A stretch of 64,000 nucleotides of DNA from Chryseobacterium cucumeris (lineage in GTDB: Bacteria > Bacteroidota > Bacteroidia > Flavobacteriales > Weeksellaceae): positions 4,712,001-4,776,000 of the forward strand of contig NZ_CP068760.1 of NCBI RefSeq assembly GCF_016775705.1, in the 5' to 3' direction. Shown in pieces: positions 42,390 to 52,800 of the stretch (the stretch's first letter is position 1; each line of letters starts with the position of its first letter). Position numbers and translations under genes: made by a program. The notes under the pieces were generated by a model that was not told the origin of the DNA, searched no databases, and saw nothing but the letters and a program-made list of their open reading frames with translations.

Positions 42390-43976
42390 TTAAGGAATCT
42401 GGATGGCGTTCTGAACTTCAAATTCTTCTGAAGCTGAGAATTCATTTCCATACATGTCTACAGCTTTCACCTCAACTTTGTGTTTTCCTAATGCTAATTT
42501 CTTAGGAAAATCCGCTTCCCAGATATGTTTTGACATTTCAGGATTGGAAGGTCTTCTTCCCGGAAGAATTTTCTCTGTAGAATCCCATTTGAAAACAGAA
42601 AGAGCAAAATTCGGGTCGATGGTTTCATCATATGTCATTTCTTCCCATTTTCCACCGTCTATTCTGTATTCTACCTTGTCTTTTTTGCTTCCCATGAAGA
42701 AATTGGCCAGTACTTTGGCAGAAGTTCTTGAGGAAGGAATTACTTTCGGAACATATAATTTGATCTGATAGTCTTCCGGTTTTCCGGCTGTTCTGTATTT
42801 TACTTTATACTGATTGTCTGTAAAGCTGATGAAAGAATATCCTTTTGCGGTTCCGTCTCTCATGGTTGAGGTAGGAAGTCCGGCATCATCCGGTGTTCCT
42901 GAGTACCAGTCGCCGCAGGTAGTTCCAACATTATATTCGTGTAATTCTTTTATTCCGTTCCAGCCTGCTTTTTTGCCATAGAAAATCTGTTGCTGGATAT
43001 GGGTATGTGCTGACAAAAGCAATACATTCTGGAAAGGATTTAAGAAATCAAATAATTTCTGACGGTCCGCATTTCTGAAGTTGTCTTCATTATTATGTTC
43101 CAATGGAATATGGAAAGAAATGACAATCAGTTTATTCTTATCAACCAGTTTCAGATCGTTTTCAATAAACTGAAGCTGATCTTCGCGGAATCCACCCCAA
43201 TATCCTTTACCGTCTCTCGGGTCCGGATAAAGAATATCATCCAGAATGATGAAGTGTACATTACCATAGTTGAAAGCGTAATTGGCCGGACCAAAGTTCG
43301 ATTCAAATGTTTCATCGGAAAGCTTGTCTTCTTTTGCATCATAATTCATATCATGATTTCCCATCACATTATACCAAGGCAGTCCAACTTCTTTCATAAC
43401 GTCTGCATAAGGTTTCTGAAGGCTTAGATTATCACCTACCAAATCTCCCAGACTGATTCCCAGTACTGCATTTTTCTTGGTATTTTTCACTTCGTTTACG
43501 ATTCCTCTTTTGAAGTAATCCAGTTCTTTTTCTGTGTAAGGCTGAGGATCACCGAAAACAAGGATGTCAAAATTTTTGTTTTCGTTTTGCTTATAAAGCG
43601 GGAAGTTCAGTTCTTTGGGAAGGTCTCCTGTGGGAGCAACTCCTTTGTATTTAAAATCTGCAGGGGATCCATTGGGTTTATGATGATAATAAAACTGTGG
43701 AAGATTGTTTGTATTTAAAGCTGTCTGATACCCTGAAGGTTTGATGACAAAAATACTCTGATCTTCCTGAACCGGAAGACTGTATCTACCGTTTTTATCC
43801 GTAAGAACTACCTGAACACCATTAGAAACGGCTACTCCTTCAATTCCTTTTTCGCGGTTTTCTTTCTTTTGGTTTTTGTTACTGTCTTCATATACATATC
43901 CAGACACAGAAGCTTGTGAGAAAGCCATTGCTGAAACCAGCATACAAGGCATGATGTATTTTATATTGATACTCAT
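42390..43976 (-). CDS. Secreted calcineurin-like phosphoesterase
   Basis: 528 aa. Signal peptide to about residue 20. An N-terminal SdrD/CnaB-like domain (about 22-110; SGYVYEDSNKNQKKENREKG), a metallophosphatase core with metal motifs FGDPQPY, SLGDLVGDN, GNHDMNYD, SFHIPLEH and SAHTHIQQ, and a C-terminal beta domain (about 390-528). This matches the three-part MetallophosN-Metallophos-MetallophosC family of Bacteroidota. It would hydrolyse phosphoesters in the periplasm or at the surface. It lies 39 bp after the SusD-like gene, so it is the last gene of that operon. Confidence 0.9.
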   Translation of the reverse strand: MSINIKYIMPCMLVSAMAFSQASVSGYVYEDSNKNQKKENREKGIEGVAVSNGVQVVLTDKNGRYSLPVQEDQSIFVIKPSGYQTALNTNNLPQFYYHHKPNGSPADFKYKGVAPTGDLPKELNFPLYKQNENKNFDILVFGDPQPYTEKELDYFKRGIVNEVKNTKKNAVLGISLGDLVGDNLSLQKPYADVMKEVGLPWYNVMGNHDMNYDAKEDKLSDETFESNFGPANYAFNYGNVHFIILDDILYPDPRDGKGYWGGFREDQLQFIENDLKLVDKNKLIVISFHIPLEHNNEDNFRNADRQKLFDFLNPFQNVLLLSAHTHIQQQIFYGKKAGWNGIKELHEYNVGTTCGDWYSGTPDDAGLPTSTMRDGTAKGYSFISFTDNQYKVKYRTAGKPEDYQIKLYVPKVIPSSRTSAKVLANFFMGSKKDKVEYRIDGGKWEEMTYDETIDPNFALSVFKWDSTEKILPGRRPSNPEMSKHIWEADFPKKLALGKHKVEVKAVDMYGNEFSASEEFEVQNAIQIP

Positions 43977-44015
43977 TTTTTTAATTTTTAAATTATTTTA
44001 ATCTTTAAATCACAA

Positions 44016-45464
44016 TTATTTATTCCACCACATTTTCACATTGATATTGTCTCCTCCCATTGATTGTACGGCTGCATTATAGTTATCCGCATTCATTACT
44101 TTTGTAGCGGTAGGATACATGAATCTCACAGGCATCTGTCCGCCGTTCTGAAGTCCGCCGTTATTTGGAAGTGCCGGAAGTTTCGTACGTCTGTACTCAT
44201 ACCATTGCTGATGATCAACAAAAAACAGGGAAATGTATTTCTGAAGCATAATTTTTTCCAGAGAACCGTCATACGCCACTTTAGGATTACTGAAGTAATT
44301 GGCAGGAACTGTTGCTCCCCATTGTTCGATTATAGATTTCACCCCGGTTTCGTAATAGGTCTGCTGATTTCCTGCAATAATTCCTTTATTAACCAATTCT
44401 GCCAGAATAAACTGTACTTCAGAATAGGTCATGATTAAAATCTTTAAAGGTGCTTTCGCCAGGTTCTGGTTCAGGTTGGAAGGCTGATAGTTGAAAGATG
44501 TTCCCAACGCATATCCTGATGGAGCTCCTTTATAACCAAGATCTTCTCCTGACGTTGCTTTAGCCTTAGTGAAAAACATGCTCAGTCTTGGATCATTATT
44601 ATCTTTCATGGCATTAACAAAGAATTCACCTGCTGCCCTGTACGCTGTAAAATCCTGTGGACGGGCGATCGGCGGTAAATAAGGAGATATTCCGGAAAGT
44701 GGCAGCACTGCGCTGTCTGTGTTATTCTGGAAAATTGGGTATTGTGCCGGATTATTGATAATTTCCTGAATTCTTTCATACACATTCACTTCTCCGTTCC
44801 GGCTTAGAATTCTGGTCAGTAATCTTAATGACAGAGAGTTACAGAATTTTTTCCATCCTAAAATTCCGGTCTGACTATTTGTATTGGCGTTATAAAACAG
44901 ATCTGTTTCCGTTAATGCCTGATTGGTATTGAATAACGAGTTGGCTGTTTTCAGGTCATTTAACAGCTGGATATAAACATCTTTCTGCTTATCATATTTT
45001 GGTTTTAAAATATTTTCTTCAACTCTTAATGCTTCAGATAAAGGGATATCCCCAAAAGCATCAGTAAGATTGGAGGCAATCCATGCGTTCAGGACCATTG
45101 AAATCGCCAGATAATTATTATTCTGTTCTTTTGTTGCATATTTTCTAAGATCGCTTACCTGCTTAAGCCATCTGTAAGAAGTATTCCAGTATCCGTTACC
45201 ACTTTTTTCATCCATATAATATCTGCTGTAGGAATTTCCTTCGTTGGGAAAGTCTAAAGCGATCTGCATGATATCAAATGTAAAATCATCTGCCCTGTTA
45301 TAGCCATAACTTCCCATTTCATACTGTATCGGAGCGAGAAGGCTGCCAACTGAAGGGTCTTTAACTTTACTGGTATCTGTATTCATTTCATCAAAGGTTC
45401 TGTCACAGGATTGAAGCATGAAAACAGAAACTGCCAATGTCAGATGTATGATTATTTTTTTCAT
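44016..45464 (-). CDS. SusD/RagB-family surface lipoprotein
   Basis: 482 aa. Lipoprotein signal MKKIIIHLTLAVSVFMLQSC (C20). Tetratricopeptide-like helical core typical of SusD-like 2 proteins: NNYLAISMVLNAWIASNLTD, FGDIPLSEAL, GWKKFCNSLSLRLLTRIL, and EVQFILAELVNKG near the end. It acts as the substrate-binding lid of the SusC-type receptor encoded 10 bp upstream. No polysaccharide enzyme is in the operon; the downstream gene is a phosphoesterase, so the ligand may be a phosphorylated compound. Confidence 0.93.
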   Translation of the reverse strand: MKKIIIHLTLAVSVFMLQSCDRTFDEMNTDTSKVKDPSVGSLLAPIQYEMGSYGYNRADDFTFDIMQIALDFPNEGNSYSRYYMDEKSGNGYWNTSYRWLKQVSDLRKYATKEQNNNYLAISMVLNAWIASNLTDAFGDIPLSEALRVEENILKPKYDKQKDVYIQLLNDLKTANSLFNTNQALTETDLFYNANTNSQTGILGWKKFCNSLSLRLLTRILSRNGEVNVYERIQEIINNPAQYPIFQNNTDSAVLPLSGISPYLPPIARPQDFTAYRAAGEFFVNAMKDNNDPRLSMFFTKAKATSGEDLGYKGAPSGYALGTSFNYQPSNLNQNLAKAPLKILIMTYSEVQFILAELVNKGIIAGNQQTYYETGVKSIIEQWGATVPANYFSNPKVAYDGSLEKIMLQKYISLFFVDHQQWYEYRRTKLPALPNNGGLQNGGQMPVRFMYPTATKVMNADNYNAAVQSMGGDNINVKMWWNK

Positions 45465-45474
45465 TTTTAAAATT

Positions 45475-48438
45475 TTAGAATTTAAGATTTAACTGAAAAC
45501 CAACTGTTCTTGCTGTCGGAAGCTGTCCCATTTCCACTCCCGGAGTGATGGTTGCATTGTCCAGTGTAGCCACTTCAGGGTCAAACATCGGGAACTTGGT
45601 CCACATCCATAAGTTCTTTCCGAAAATGGCAATGGTAAGATCATCCAGACCTATAGATTTTATGGTTTCTTTCGGGAAGGAATAAGCAATTCTTGCATCT
45701 CTGAGTTTAATAAAATCTGTACTGAAGCTGTTGGTCTCCACATTGGCTCTCCTGTAATAATCTCCGTAATAAGAAGATACCAGTACTCCTTTTGTGTTGG
45801 GACTGAAGGAGCCATCAGGGTTCTGAACTACTCCGTCTCCTACAATCATTCCGCCAGGGTTGTCTCTTCCCGGAAGTGTCGATTTCAGCTTACCCTGTTC
45901 AGACATTTTATGATGTGACTGAGAATATGCAATACCACCATACTGACCGTCAAATGAGAAACTGATCGTAAAGTTTTTGATTTTGAAATCATTCTGAAGA
46001 CCGGCCCTCCATTTAGGGAATGCATTTCCAACTTTTTCAATATCTGCGGGTCTCGCAGGAAGCCCGTTGTCTCCGTAAATTACTTTTCCTTCCGGGTTTC
46101 TTAATAATTTAAATCCATACATATCTCCCAGCGAACCTCCTACTTCCATTTTATAGAATACTACATCTCCTACGTTGGAAACAATGCCATCAAAGCCTTC
46201 AGGAAGGGTCATTACCCTGTTTTCGTTGGTAGACCAGTTTCCACCTACTTTCCATGAGAAATCTTTGCCTTTTACAGCTAAGATATCGGCAGAAAGTTCC
46301 AAACCTCTGTTTCGGATTTTTCCCGCATTAATGATCCTTTTGGAATATCCAGCTTCGGTGGGTAACGATACAGGGATGATCTGGTTTTCACTGAAATTCT
46401 GGTAGGCAGTAAGATTCAGGTTCAATCTGTTTTTGAAAAGGCTGAAATCCATACCGGCTTCTATATTGGTATTTTTCTCAGGTTTAAGGGTAGGATTATT
46501 AAAAGTGGTAGGTGCTACTACACTTCCTGTAATGTTGCTTGCTGTATAATAATTGTCCAAAAGATAAGGATCACTGTCAATCCCTACTTTTGCCCATGAA
46601 GCTCTCAGTTTCCACAAGTTCAGATTATTGCTTTTCAGATTAAAAATATCTGATAAAATGAAACTGGTACTCACCGAAGGATAAAAGAATGATCTGTTTT
46701 GCTTCGGAAGCGTAGAGCTCCAGTCGTTTCTTCCGGTAACGTCCACAAATACTTTATTGTCATATCCCAGGGTAAGTAAACCGTAAACACTGTCTACATG
46801 TTTATCTCTGGGTGCCGGATATTTAACCGGAATAGAAAGTGCGTTGGTAAGGCTGTATTCTCCTGCTGTTTTCAGTCCGATGGCCTGATAATCATTAAGC
46901 AGGTATTCATTATAACGGATGCTTCCCCCTGCTGACGCTGAAATACTGAATTTATTCCAGTCTGCTTTATAAGAAAATAAAAGATCGTTATTATATTCCT
47001 GGTTTTTGATAAACTGCTCTCTATAGAAACCTTTCAGGTAATTGGCAGAACTCCATGGCCTTTTGGTCGTTCTTTTTTCATTCAGGATTTCAATTCCTGA
47101 CCTCAACATTAAGCTGAAATTTTTATTAAACTGATAATCTGCCGTGATATTCCCTGTAATGGTCTTCTTTCTGACTCCATTCAGCATTTCGTAAGCAATC
47201 ATGTAAGGGTTGTCTATATAAGAACTGAACGGATGGATCTGATCAACCTGTTCCTGCCCTGGCTTCCAGATCGGCTTATACCACTCCAGATCCACATTGG
47301 GATTCTGGAAGATCATGAAATAGGAAATCGACTGATTGTTGTATCCCGTCGCAGGAAGGTTGTCACTGGTAGTAGTGTTATAAGCAAATTTTGTTGATAT
47401 TTTTAATTTTTGGGTAAGCTGATGGGCAAAAGATAAGGCAAAATTGAACCTGTCAAAACCTGTATTCGGCATCATCCACTCGTTATTAAGGTAAGTAAGT
47501 GAAGATCTGAAGCTGGTTTTCTCGTTGGAGCTTTCTACCGAGATACTGTTCGAGTAAGTAGAACCTGTTCTCCAGAAACCTTTAATATTATTTTCATAAG
47601 GTCTCCACAATTGTCTTTCCTTGCTCTGCCCCATTACGTTAGGATCGTATTGGAAATAATATTGTCCGGCGAATTTAGGACCAAAAGCACTACTGGTTCC
47701 TCCGGTACTTGGTCCATCAGGAGAAAGGCCATAAGAATAGTAAAAGTTTCCTGCTGTATTGGTGGCCAGTGTTCCCTGCCCGTATTCGTATTGCCAGTCC
47801 GGCCATTTCAATACGGAATCAAAGCTTGAGGAAGAGTTAAAAGTGACTCTCAGTTTTCCGTTTTTAGTTTTGCCGGATTTTGTAGTGATCATTAAGGCTC
47901 CATTGGCAGCGCGTGATCCGTATAATGCGGCTGCAGAAGCTCCTTTCAATACCGTTACGGATTCAATATCATCCGGATTGATGCTGTTCAATCCATTTCC
48001 AAGATCGATGGGAACATCGCCGCCGGAACCTGCTCCATAGGCTGCTGTACCGGAACCTGTGGTAGAATTCCCTAATGGCACTCCATCCACTACAATAAGA
48101 GCATAGTTGTGATCCATCATAATGGATTTTTCCCCTCTCAAAGTAATTCTGGAAGTTCCCAACGGTCCTGCTCCGGCGGTCTGGATTTTAAGGCCTGCCA
48201 CCTTCCCTTCCATGGATTGCGCCCAGTTGTTGTTCTGGGTTTCTTCAAATGTTTTGGCATCTACTTTTTCGGCAACATACCCTAAAGCTCTGTCGTGCCT
48301 CTTGATTCCCAAAGCAGTTACAACTACTTCATCAATTCCTTTAATGGTGTCCTTTTTAGCTTTCTGCTGAGCTGCCAGATTAACGCTGACTAATCCTAAC
48401 AGCGACAAAACCAACAGTTTTTGTGTCTCTTTACGCAT
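45475..48438 (-). CDS. SusC/RagA-family TonB-linked outer-membrane receptor
   Basis: 987 aa. Signal peptide (to NLAAQ, about 24), a TonB box/plug (KGIDEVVVTALGIKRHDRAL, WAQSMEGKVAGLKIQTAGAG, SVTVLKGASAAALYGSRAAN) and a large barrel to the C-terminal FQLNLKF. Unlike many SusC proteins it lacks the N-terminal CnaB-like extension; the plug begins right after the signal. It is the first gene of a SusC-SusD-phosphoesterase operon. The upstream region holds 11-bp phased TTAA-type half-sites. Confidence 0.94.
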   Translation of the reverse strand: MRKETQKLLVLSLLGLVSVNLAAQQKAKKDTIKGIDEVVVTALGIKRHDRALGYVAEKVDAKTFEETQNNNWAQSMEGKVAGLKIQTAGAGPLGTSRITLRGEKSIMMDHNYALIVVDGVPLGNSTTGSGTAAYGAGSGGDVPIDLGNGLNSINPDDIESVTVLKGASAAALYGSRAANGALMITTKSGKTKNGKLRVTFNSSSSFDSVLKWPDWQYEYGQGTLATNTAGNFYYSYGLSPDGPSTGGTSSAFGPKFAGQYYFQYDPNVMGQSKERQLWRPYENNIKGFWRTGSTYSNSISVESSNEKTSFRSSLTYLNNEWMMPNTGFDRFNFALSFAHQLTQKLKISTKFAYNTTTSDNLPATGYNNQSISYFMIFQNPNVDLEWYKPIWKPGQEQVDQIHPFSSYIDNPYMIAYEMLNGVRKKTITGNITADYQFNKNFSLMLRSGIEILNEKRTTKRPWSSANYLKGFYREQFIKNQEYNNDLLFSYKADWNKFSISASAGGSIRYNEYLLNDYQAIGLKTAGEYSLTNALSIPVKYPAPRDKHVDSVYGLLTLGYDNKVFVDVTGRNDWSSTLPKQNRSFFYPSVSTSFILSDIFNLKSNNLNLWKLRASWAKVGIDSDPYLLDNYYTASNITGSVVAPTTFNNPTLKPEKNTNIEAGMDFSLFKNRLNLNLTAYQNFSENQIIPVSLPTEAGYSKRIINAGKIRNRGLELSADILAVKGKDFSWKVGGNWSTNENRVMTLPEGFDGIVSNVGDVVFYKMEVGGSLGDMYGFKLLRNPEGKVIYGDNGLPARPADIEKVGNAFPKWRAGLQNDFKIKNFTISFSFDGQYGGIAYSQSHHKMSEQGKLKSTLPGRDNPGGMIVGDGVVQNPDGSFSPNTKGVLVSSYYGDYYRRANVETNSFSTDFIKLRDARIAYSFPKETIKSIGLDDLTIAIFGKNLWMWTKFPMFDPEVATLDNATITPGVEMGQLPTARTVGFQLNLKF

Positions 48439-48483
48439 TTCCTTTTTGTTTGCGCAAAATTAGAACGACATTACCAGGATGAT

Positions 48484-48557
48484 CTTAACATAGTTTTAAC
48501 GTTTCTTAAAAATTTATTAAACCATATGTTAATCCAGTCTTAACAACACTATTTAAA
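48484..48557. promoter_or_regulatory. Phased TTTAAC-like hexamer array upstream of susC-like gene
   Basis: Hexamers CTTAAC 48484, TTTAAC 48495, CTTAAA 48505, ATTAAA 48516, GTTAAT 48528, CTTAAC 48539 and TTTAAA 48552: spacing 11, 10, 11, 12, 11, 13. One-helical-turn spacing of direct repeats is the layout of PhoB/PhoP-family sites. Confidence 0.45.
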
Positions 48558-48748
48558 CAACTAATAAACAAACACTTAAGCAATTAAGTATTTTTAATAT
48601 GGTTTCCAGACTGTATTTATGTACCTTTATTGTCTTGCATTGAGATAATACCAAACAAAACAATCAAACCACTGAATTACAGAATATTAAAATCAAAATT
48701 CAATCACCTGTTTCTTCATTCATTATCAAAAAGAAGTTCTCAGCTCCT

Positions 48749-48785
48749 AAAAAAAACAGCCTGCTTCCTTATAAGGGGCAGACTG
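48749..48785 (-). terminator. Terminator of the glycerophosphodiesterase gene
   Basis: Minus-strand stem CAGTCTGC / GCAGGCTG (one G-T pair) with inner CCTTATAAGG, followed by eight T. Confidence 0.75.
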
Positions 48786-48830
48786 TATAAATTTTTGGTT
48801 ATTTGTGGAGATGGTTAAAAAATTTTGTTT

Positions 48831-48879
48831 GACCACCCCGTCAAAAATTCTTTGATTTTTGACACTCCTCCGGAGGAGG
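48831..48879. repeat. Double-hairpin intergenic repeat (GTCAAAAAT / CTCCTCCGGAGGAG)
   Basis: GTCAAAAAT-TCTTTG-ATTTTTGAC is followed at once by the 14-bp palindrome CTCCTCCGGAGGAG, preceded by GACCACCCC. The block looks like a dispersed repeat known from flavobacterial genomes; only one copy is in this window. Confidence 0.6.
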
Positions 48880-48913
48880 TCCTTCAGTTGCTATATTTCT
48901 GAAGATGTTAAAT

Positions 48914-49660
48914 CTATTTATTCTTCAACTGATCAGGAATATTGGTTGTTACGAACCCGATTCCTTGTTTTTTCAATTCTTCATAAACAGCAACGTCATT
49001 TACGGTCCATGAATTGGTAATTAACCCTAATGCTTTTGCATCAGCAATCCATGTTGGGTTTTTCTGGAAGATGCTGTAGTGGTAATCCATACCGTCCAAT
49101 CCTTCTTTTTTGATCTGCTCAGGAGACAGTTCACCGTTCAGATATTGTACTTTAAAAGACGGAGCCAGTTTTTTGATCTCTTTGCAGATATTAAGGCTGA
49201 AAGAAATAAACTCACTTTGAGATTCCAGCTTCATATCTTTAATCATTTTGATCGTTTTCTCCGTGATTTCATTTTCTATTTCCGGAGTTTTCGCTGGCTT
49301 GATCTCAACGATCAGCTTCAGAGATTTGTCTTTTTTTCCCTGTTTTAAATAATCTTTTAAGGTCGGGAATTTTTCTCCGTTGGATAATTTCAAGGCTTCC
49401 AGTTCTTTGAAAGGAGTTTCTGAAATTTCCATTTTACCATGGTGTTCATCATGATTGATCACCAATACACCATCTTTTGTCATTCTTACATCAAATTCAG
49501 ACCCATATATTTTTAATTTCTGGGCATTTTCCAATGATTGAATTGAATTCTCTGTTGTTGGAGGCTGAGCCTGGAAATATCCTCTATGGGCAATAATCTG
49601 GGTTTGTGCTTTCATCATAACTGTACTTAAAACTGCTAACCCTAAGATAAAATTTTTCAT
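48914..49660 (-). CDS. Secreted glycerophosphodiester phosphodiesterase
   Basis: 248 aa. Signal peptide to about residue 18 (MKAQ). GDPD TIM barrel with H25-R26 (IIAHRGYFQ), E37-N38, E54/D56 (EFDVRMTKDG) and H69 (INHDEHHGK), and VEIKPAK downstream. It splits glycerophosphodiesters to glycerol-3-phosphate and an alcohol. It lies 167 bp downstream of the Oar-like receptor on the same strand, separated by a repeat element, and may be cotranscribed with it. The pairing suggests phosphorus scavenging. Confidence 0.94.
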   Translation of the reverse strand: MKNFILGLAVLSTVMMKAQTQIIAHRGYFQAQPPTTENSIQSLENAQKLKIYGSEFDVRMTKDGVLVINHDEHHGKMEISETPFKELEALKLSNGEKFPTLKDYLKQGKKDKSLKLIVEIKPAKTPEIENEITEKTIKMIKDMKLESQSEFISFSLNICKEIKKLAPSFKVQYLNGELSPEQIKKEGLDGMDYHYSIFQKNPTWIADAKALGLITNSWTVNDVAVYEELKKQGIGFVTTNIPDQLKNK

Positions 49661-49727
49661 AATATAATTTTAAATTATTAAAATAAAGTCGTGAAACTTC
49701 CTGATAAAGGTAGTTATTACAAAATAA

Positions 49728-49814
49728 AACCCAAAAGACATAAAAGATTTACTGATTAAAGCTAAGTGAGATTTACCATAGCCGGCTCAATTTCTTTTAT
49801 GTCTTCAGTGGTTA
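49728..49814. repeat. Palindromic intergenic element, family B copy 2
   Basis: Ends AACCCAAAAGACATAAAAGA and the complement of AACCACTGAAGACATAAAAG. The inner TTAAAGCTAAGTG also occurs (inverted) in the 33483-33597 copy. It lies between the receptor and the GDPD gene. Confidence 0.6.
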
Positions 49815-49827
49815 AGAAAGGTAAAAG

Positions 49828-52800
49828 TTAGAAACTGTATTTCGCACCGATCTGGATCTGGTAAGGATTTCCTGTCAGAGGAACCAAACCGCCTCCACTT
49901 ACGTTTTTGGTGTATTCGTACTGCATCGTGTCTTTATTAAACTTCGTCACTTTATACAGAGAAGTATTTCCATATGATTTGTTTACACCCCATTCTTTGT
50001 TCAGAAGGTTGGCAACATTGAAAATATCTACGGAAAGTTCGAAAGCTCCCACTTTATCGAATTTAATTTTTTTCGCTACACGAACGTCCCAGACTCCATA
50101 GAAACCATTTTTACCACCATTACGTTCTGCAATTTTTCCGTTGTATTCAGTGATATAATCTTTCAGAGCCTGCCCTACCTGTGGATCATCCAAAATAGAT
50201 TGGGTAAGATTCGGGAAGATAAAAGCAAGGTCGTTGGAATCTACGAAGTCTCCGTTGATATTTCCTCCTGTTGTTGCAGAGAAACGGGTTCCTCCAATTC
50301 CTGAATACCTGATTCCCAGTGTGAAGCCTGCAATGGTAGGAGAGTTTCCATAGATCACAACTTTATTTCTGAACTGGTTGTCAGAATAGGTCATTCTTAA
50401 ATCTCTAGGATCACTCTGAATCATCGTAGACAATGTTGCAGAGTTGGCTACATTTCCGTTGTAAGAAGTATTGTCTTTAATATCAGACCATGTATAACTT
50501 GCGGTGATTTCTCCATCTTTCCAGTAACGGTAACTTGTATCGATTACGAATGAGAACTGGTTTACTTTACCATCGCTCACCAATTCCAGTACTCTTCCGA
50601 AATTATTATTGATTCTTCCCTGTTTCCAGTCGAAACTTACACTGTTATTAGCATTATTGGTAATAGCTCCTGTAGGGATAAATACTCCTCTTCCGCCTTC
50701 GTTAGCCAGTGTAAAGAAAGGATTGGCCACCATGTTTCTGTCGTAATAATAGTAATTGTTTCGACCTAAAGCCATATATCCTGCAATTCCTGCTCTGAAC
50801 CTTTCATTGAAGAAGTGGGTATAAGAAATATTGGCTTTATAAACGATCGGGATCTTTGCATCCTTACCGGTGTAGTTGATCGTTGGAATCTGCTTCTGAG
50901 AAAGGGACGGAACCGTATTGTAATCATCTCTATAGCTGTTGAAATCCGGGAACGGAACATCTTTACCCGTTACATCCACAGTAGCCAGATGTTTTCCATC
51001 AAATACAAGGTTATTGATGATCATATAATTGTTGATGTCGGAAGAGAAAATTCCGGCACCGAACTTCAGGAAGTCTTTATTTCCTTCATTGATGTTCCAG
51101 TCAAACTGGAATCTTGGCTGGATCACAAATGATTTGATCTGATTATCGGTTCTGATTCCCATTTCATCAAACAGTTTCTGGTTGAATTCTGCTTTCGGGT
51201 AACCACTGTAATCTAATCTCAAACCAGCCATTAAATCAAGTCCTTTAGCTACTTTGGTCTGGAATTGCCCATAGAGACCAATGTTCCAGATATTTGATCT
51301 GACAGACGGATCGGCCACCAAAGGAACTTCTCTATAGAATCGGTAAGGTGTCATGGTCTCAAAATTGCTCATTCCCTGGAAATGGAATCTTCCGTTCACC
51401 TCACTTCCGTATACCGATTTTGCTGTTGTATACATAAGGTCAGCCCCAAACGTATATTTTACCTTATCTGTATTATAGTATAGGTTATCTACGATCTGGA
51501 ACACATTATTTCTGAAGCTTTCCTGAGCAAAGCGGTGTCCGCCGATCTGAATATTCGTAGATCCCGCACTTGAAGAAACTCCTTCAACAATAGCTCTTGG
51601 TACAGGTTTTCCTAATTGATTGTTCTGGTAACTGTCCTGGAAAGTATAAAGATACTGCGCCTTTAATTCGTTGGTTAAGTTAGGTCTCAGATTTGATCTT
51701 AAGGTCAATAATAAACTGTTATCAAGATTTTTGTCATTTCCGTACGACTCAAAAAAATTGATATTGGTATTATCACCTAATCCGTTTTTGTTAAGATCGT
51801 AAGTAAAGTTATTTCTAAGCGTTAATAAATGCTTTTCATTAATCTGCCAGTCTAGACGTAAGAAACCGGCATCAGAGTTTCTCACTTTATCAAAAGTTCC
51901 GAATTGCGGGCTGCTTCCTACTCCATATTTAGCTCTTGCAATATCCAGGAACTGATTAAGCGTCTGCGTAGTTGTGTTGAATCTCTTCTCATCATCCGGA
52001 GATTTGATATCAGCAATCACTAAAGGTCTTGAATCCAACTGATGATCCCATGCTACGAAGAAGTGCAGTTTATTTTTAATGATCGGACCGCCTAATGAAA
52101 ATCCGAACTGAGAAGTGGAGAAATCATTATTTCTTTTGTTTCCTCTGATATCATAAGGGCTGGAAAGCCAGTTTGTTCTTAAATATTCCCAGGCACTTCC
52201 GGAAAACTTATTGGTTCCTGATTTGGTAACAGCACTTACTGTTCCTCCTCCACTTCTTCCCAATGTAACATCATATTGGTTGGTAGTGATTTTGAATTCA
52301 CGTACTGCTTCAATGGAGATGGAGAATGGTGCACCGCTTCGGCTCGTTGTTGATCCTGCAGAAGTAGGATTTTTTGCGGTCATCCCATCAATCGTAAAGT
52401 TGGTGGAAGATCCAAGCTGACCGGAAAGGTTTCCTCCTTTTCCGCTTAACGGAGACAGTTCCGTAAGATTGGTGAAGTTTCGTCCGTTCACCGGAAGCAT
52501 GCTGATGTTTTTCGCAGAAATTGCGGTAGCTGCTCCCAGGTTTCCGATCTTGTTTTTAAGGTTTCCTGTAATTTTTACTTCCTCAATAGTCTTTTCGTTT
52601 CCCAGATCCATATTCACGGTCACCTGATCTCCGAAGTTGACATTATAACCTTCTTTTTTATCATCATTCACAATGACCGTGTAAGGCCCGCCAAGAGGAA
52701 TTTCTTTAAAAATATATTCCCCTTTTGAGTTGGTTTCCGTTTCCGTTCTGAATCCTGTGGACTCATTCACGATCGTTACTTTCACTTTTTCCTGAGCCGT

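Larger units (their letters stand above)
48439..48913. other. 475-bp region: SusC promoter, GDPD terminator, hairpin repeat
   Basis: From left to right: the phased-hexamer array (48484-48557), an AT-rich stretch, the GDPD terminator (48749-48785) and a double hairpin repeat (48831-48879). No ORF is supported. Confidence 0.6.
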
